From Anthoceros angustus (Eukaryota > Streptophyta > Anthocerotopsida > Anthocerotales > Anthocerotaceae): a stretch of 64,000 nt of DNA. Under the pieces are notes generated by a model. That model did not search any database, had not been told where the DNA came from, and saw nothing but the letters and a program-made list of their open reading frames with translations. Below, in pieces: positions 60,425 to 64,000 of this stretch (positions are counted from its first letter, which is position 1; each line of letters begins with the position of its first letter). The position numbers were made by a program, and so were the translations under genes. Location: positions 1,178,001 through 1,242,000 of the forward strand of contig VJWM01000044.1 in NCBI GenBank assembly GCA_010909165.1, given 5' to 3'.

Positions 60425-61125
60425 TTCAATTCAGTCGGTCTCGCCTCCGGAGTTCGGACCTCGGTCGGTCTCACCTCCGAGTTCGGACCTCTGTCCGGTC
60501 TTGGCTCGAGTCCGAACCTCTGTCCGGTCTTGGCTCCGAGTCCGAACCTCGGGGTCCGGTCTCGCCTCGAGTCCGAACCTCGGGGTCGGTCTCGCCTCGA
60601 GTCCGAACCTCGGGGTCCGGTCTCGCCTCGGGGTCCGGACCTCGGTCGGTCTCGCCTCCGAGTCCGAACCTCGGGGTCCGGTCTCGCCTCGAGTCCGAAC
60701 CTCGGGGTCCGGTCTCGCCTCGAGTCCGAACCTCGGGGTCCGGTCTCGCCTCCGAGTCCGAACCTCGGGGTCGGTCTCGCCTCGAGTCCGAACCTCGGGG
60801 TCGGTCTCGCCTCGGTCCGGACCTCGGGGTCCGGTCTCGCCTCGAGTCCGAACCTCGGGGTCCGGTCTCGCCTCCGGAGTCCGGACCTCGGGGTCGGTCT
60901 CACCTCCGAGTTCGGACCTCGGTCCGGTCTCGCCTCGAGTCCGAACCTCGGGGTCCGGTCTCGCCTCCGGAGTCCGGACCTCGGGGTCCGGTCTCGCCTC
61001 CGGAGTCCGGACCTCGGGGTCCGGTCTCGCCTCCGGAGTCCGAACCTCGGGGTCCGGTCTCGCCTCCGGAGTCCGGACCTCGGGGTCCGGTCTCGCCTCC
61101 GGAGTCCGGACCTCAGGGTCCGGCC
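60425..61125. repeat. GC-rich minisatellite, unit 30-34 bp, about 20 or more copies
   Basis: Units of the form GGTCCGGTCTCGCCTCGAG plus TCCGAACCTCGG repeat for about 700 bp, with lengths of 30-34 bp from small indels and alternation of CTCGAGTCCGAA and CCGGAGTCCGGAC versions. Because unit lengths vary and stops are absent, long frames are open in several phases on both strands (up to about 280 codons). These are not evidence of a gene. Confidence 0.93.
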
Positions 61126-61232
61126 TTGCTGATTCCTGGGCATCCTCACCCAGAGTCTTCTCCGGGGGTCCGGGTTCACCCAGGACCCTCTTCCCGTCCC
61201 ATCTCCCCTAGGGCTTCTTCTCCCTTGGCCCG

Positions 61233-63250
61233 CTAAGAAACCCCCTCTCCTTCCTCCCTTGTGGTGCGCGACGGACTTACCTCTTGTCGGGTGGTGTCCG
61301 CCGTATCCCTCTCGTCCGGGCGCTCCCCTTCCTCGTTGCTGTTCTCGTCCCCGAACAGCGCCCCTAGAGTTCCTGTGGTAGCACTATCTCCCAGGCTCTC
61401 GTCTCTCCACCCTCCTTCCGACTCTTTTGGTGGCCCTTCAATCTGCCGTGTGTGGGGCACGATCTCCACCGCCTTGAGGAGCTCCGCATGATAATATGCG
61501 AAGTCGGAGTCGACCTGCTGAATGGCCTCCTCCACATGGGCGCGGAGCACCCAATACTCACGCCTCCAGAGGTTCTCTGGCAACTGGGCGTGTCGGGTTG
61601 CCTGCTGGGCTGTCTCCGTCGCAAGGTCCTCCAGACGGAGCGTGGCTGAGTCTCTCGAGGCTGCCAACGCCGCCTCCGCCACTTCCTGGAGCCTCTGCTG
61701 CTGCTCCGCTTGCTCCTCCTCAGCTGTCTCCTGACACGGCCAACTTTCTTGGCCATGGATCGGCGTTCTCCTCGCCCGCAACCGAACCCGGCAACTTTTG
61801 CTCTTCCTCGAGCTCTCCTGGCCTCCATCCTTGGGAGGGCCACCATATCTCTTTCCAGGCGGTCCGGCAGCTCCGCCCGGCTCCTGGCTTCTTCCAAGTC
61901 CTTCTCCAACTCGGCGATATCCTGCTCCTTACTTCGCCGATGACTTGCCTCCACCCTCCAACAGAGCTGGAGCCGCTCTATCTCCCGCTCGTGATCCTCG
62001 ATTCTCCCTTGGAGAATCTCGTTCCGCTCCTCCGTTACGTCTCCTTCCGGCCCTCCAACTCCTGGCGCCGTTCCTCTGTATCCTGCAATTGTACCCGGAG
62101 GTCTCTTAACTCATTGATGCGGGCCTCCATCTCCTCCTCACGGATTGCCCGTGCCTGCTCCGCCGCTGCCTGCTCTGCCTTCAGGTTGCCGTGGCTGCTC
62201 CTGCCGCCATTCTCCACCGGTTTTGTGTCCCACCGGTAGTGATCCCTATTCGTCTTGGTAGAGGCCTCTACCTCCCGCGCCCCCTTCACTTAAGCCTCCT
62301 AGACTTGGTTCTACTCTTGTCAGGCTGTTTCGGCCAAGTCCTTGGCCCTCTCCGCTTGCCTGCGCGCTTCCTCCGCCTCCTCTTGGGCCGCTCCTCTCCT
62401 CGCCCGCAACCGAAGAACTTTTGCTCTTCCTCGAGCTCTCGCCCATCCTTGGGAACCATATCTTTCCAGCTGGCGGTCCGGCGGCTCGCCGGCTCACAGC
62501 TTCTTCCAAGTCCTTCTCCAACTCGGCGATATCACCTCGCGCCCATGACTTGCCTCCACCCTCCAACAGCCGAGCCGCCTATCTCCCGCTCGTGATCCTC
62601 GATTCTCCTTGAGAATCTCGTTCCTCCTCCGTTACGTCTCCTTGGCCTCCAACTCCTGGCGCCCGTTCCTCTGTATCCTGCAATTGTGAGGTCTCTTAAC
62701 TCATTGATGCGGGCCTCCATCTCCTCCTCACGGATTGCCCGTGCGCCCCCTTGGCCTCGCCAGTTGCCGTGGCGCTCCACCGCCATTCTCCACCGGTTTG
62801 TGTCCCACCTTAGTGATCCCTATTCGTCTTGGTAGAGGCCTCTACCTCCCGCGCCCCCTTCACTTAAGCCTCCTAGACTTGGTTCTACTCTTGTCAGGCT
62901 GTTTCGGCCAAGTCCTTGGCCCTCTCCGCTTGCCTGCGCGCTTCCTCCGCCTCCTCTTGGGCCGCTCCTCTCCTACTGCAAAGGTCCTCTGCCCTTGCTT
63001 GCGCCTCCTAGGCGTGCTTCAGCTGTTCACATAGTTGAAGCACCCTGGCCCTGTCCTGTTGGGCGGACCTGGCCTCCGACTCCGCTGTCCGTCGCTTCTC
63101 CTCCTCGACCCTAGCGAGGGTCTCCGCCTTTCTCCTGGCCGCTTGGGCCGCCTCCGCCTGGCCCTGAAGCTCCACCATTCTCCTTCTAGTGGCTTCCACC
63201 TCTTGCATCTTCTTTGCCGTCCCGCAGAGCCCCCAAAGCATACCGTCCAT
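61233..63250 (-). pseudogene. Broken coiled-coil ORF region of unknown family
   Basis: Several minus-strand frames encode Ala/Glu/Arg/Gln-rich heptad-like helices. One starts MDGMLWGLCGTAKKMQEVEA at 63250 and continues QAARRKAETLARVEEEKRR to a stop. Others further on include QDIAELEKDLEEARSRAELP and EEEMEARINELRDLRVQLQD. At the left end is a frame with the phrase LWRREYWVLRAHVEEAIQQV and an acidic tail. Stops and frame changes separate the pieces, so no single intact protein can be read. It could be a degenerate gag-like coiled coil of a retroelement or a broken host gene; I recognise no diagnostic domain. Confidence 0.45.
61775..62974. repeat. Tandem duplication of about 600 bp
   Basis: Copy A (about 61775-62398) and copy B (about 62399-62974) share their whole length. 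The right-hand parts, 62247-62400 and 62821-62974, appear identical. The left parts align but copy B lacks many short GC-rich pieces, for example CTGGCCTCC. The duplicated sequence is the coiled-coil region above. Confidence 0.85.
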
Positions 63251-64000
63251 GGCCAGCGGGGCTCCGCCGCGTTTCTTCTGTGGCTAGGGAGGTACCCAGT
63301 GAAGTCCGGCCGAGGGTGCGGGTATCTCCGGTCCGTTAGCTGCCATTGTCGGGAGGGAGGCCGTTGGGAACTCCGGACTGACCGGAACCCTTAGGTCCGA
63401 CTATTTTGGTCCGAGCCTCTACCTCCTTGGCACAGTTGGCGCTAGCTCCTTCTCCGCCCGCCTTGGCTTGGGGTCCCGGGAGGCGGAGGTCGGCTCGCTT
63501 TCCCCTCTTAGTCGGCGATAGGACGGGCTCGGGATGGGGTTGCTGCTAGTGTCCTCTCGCTCCCTGGGCCGCATCCCGTTCTGCCCTTCTCACCGCTTCC
63601 TCGACCTCTTGCCACTCCGTTGGTAAAGGCAGGCAGGAGCGGTCCTTGGAAATCGTGTGGTGAGGGGCGTTTTCCTCTTCTTCGCCTCCCTCCTGGTCTG
63701 CGGGGCTCGGTGGTGGGGCCGTCGTGGGTCGATCTCATTGCACAAGAACCACTAGCTCTCTTCACATCGTGGTTGCCTCGGCGCGAGGTGTTGAGCGGAG
63801 GGACTAAAAGGAGGAAGCGGAATTTCTTCCCATACTTCCACAGGTCGCTCCACCGTATGGACTCGGAATGCCTTCCCAGTCTTCATCCTCCTGGGTCCGC
63901 CTTTGGGCTTGAGTGGCGTCCTTCCGGTTCACGGGCTGGGCCTCTCACTTCGACTTAGGGGTTACCAACCTTTCACGGCGCTCTCTTCTTCTCCCTCCTT
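63251..64000. other. GC-rich sequence at the window end, no gene recognised
   Basis: Open frames on both strands lack known motifs. It continues the composition of the coiled-coil region and may be its 5' part: a minus-strand frame MAANGPEIPAPSAGLHWVPP at about 63344 stops just before the 63250 start. Confidence 0.5.

Noticed and set aside
60382-61236. ORFs of 258-284 codons on both strands
   Set aside because: They are readings of the 30-34-bp minisatellite in different phases.

Overview
This is nuclear DNA from a green plant of the streptophyte line, most likely a non-seed land plant such as a bryophyte or lycophyte; I cannot name the species. The evidence is three long PLS-class PPR genes, two PORR-domain genes, an OSB-type PDF motif, an AMY3-type plastid alpha-amylase, plastid KASII, an SMT2-type sterol methyltransferase, a nepenthesin-like protease, an SP1/SPL2-type RING ligase and a nuclear tRNA-Ser. 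Introns are numerous and mostly 70-150 bp, with GT-AG ends except for one apparent GC-AG intron. Exon and intron limits were read by eye from splice dinucleotides, reading phase and family alignment, without transcripts.

Layout. 1-3.0 kb: repetitive DNA with a 57-bp tandem repeat and a decayed group II-intron-type reverse transcriptase fragment. 3.0-7.3 kb (+): a PPR gene built from near-identical 312-nt units. 7.8-12.1 kb (-): alpha-amylase whose N-terminus is a long coiled coil. 12.1-16.1 kb: no convincing gene, several minisatellites. 16.1-21.3 kb: PPR (-) head-to-head with a PORR gene (+). 22.5 kb: tRNA-Ser(CGA). 23.4-29.0 kb (+): aspartyl protease, ribosomal protein eS24, SPL2-like E3 ligase. 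29.5-33.8 kb: POLA2 (-) head-to-head with a second PORR gene (+). 34.2-42.4 kb: a PPR gene (-) that appears to be spliced to an upstream mitochondrial-presequence plus PDF-motif module, head-to-head with MCM2 (+). 42.4-45.7 kb: AT-rich repeats. 45.8-46.8 kb (+): SMT2. 47.9-50.6 (perhaps 51.4) kb (-): KASII. 52.8-57.7 kb (+): RAD54. 57.7-64 kb: repeats, including a hairpin, a 30-34-bp minisatellite and a tandemly duplicated coiled-coil ORF.

Two themes recur. Five predicted organelle RNA-binding genes (three PPR, two PORR) lie within 34 kb, mostly in divergent pairs, and two pairs share short promoters with the replication genes MCM2 and POLA2, each carrying E2F-like sites. Three replication or repair genes (POLA2, MCM2, RAD54) are in the window. 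The leading candidates for something new are the PDF-PPR fusion and the coiled-coil alpha-amylase. One caution: three GC-rich gene starts (protease, SMT2, RAD54) show apparent -1 frame slips, in SMT2 clearly at G runs, which look more like lost bases in the assembly than biology.
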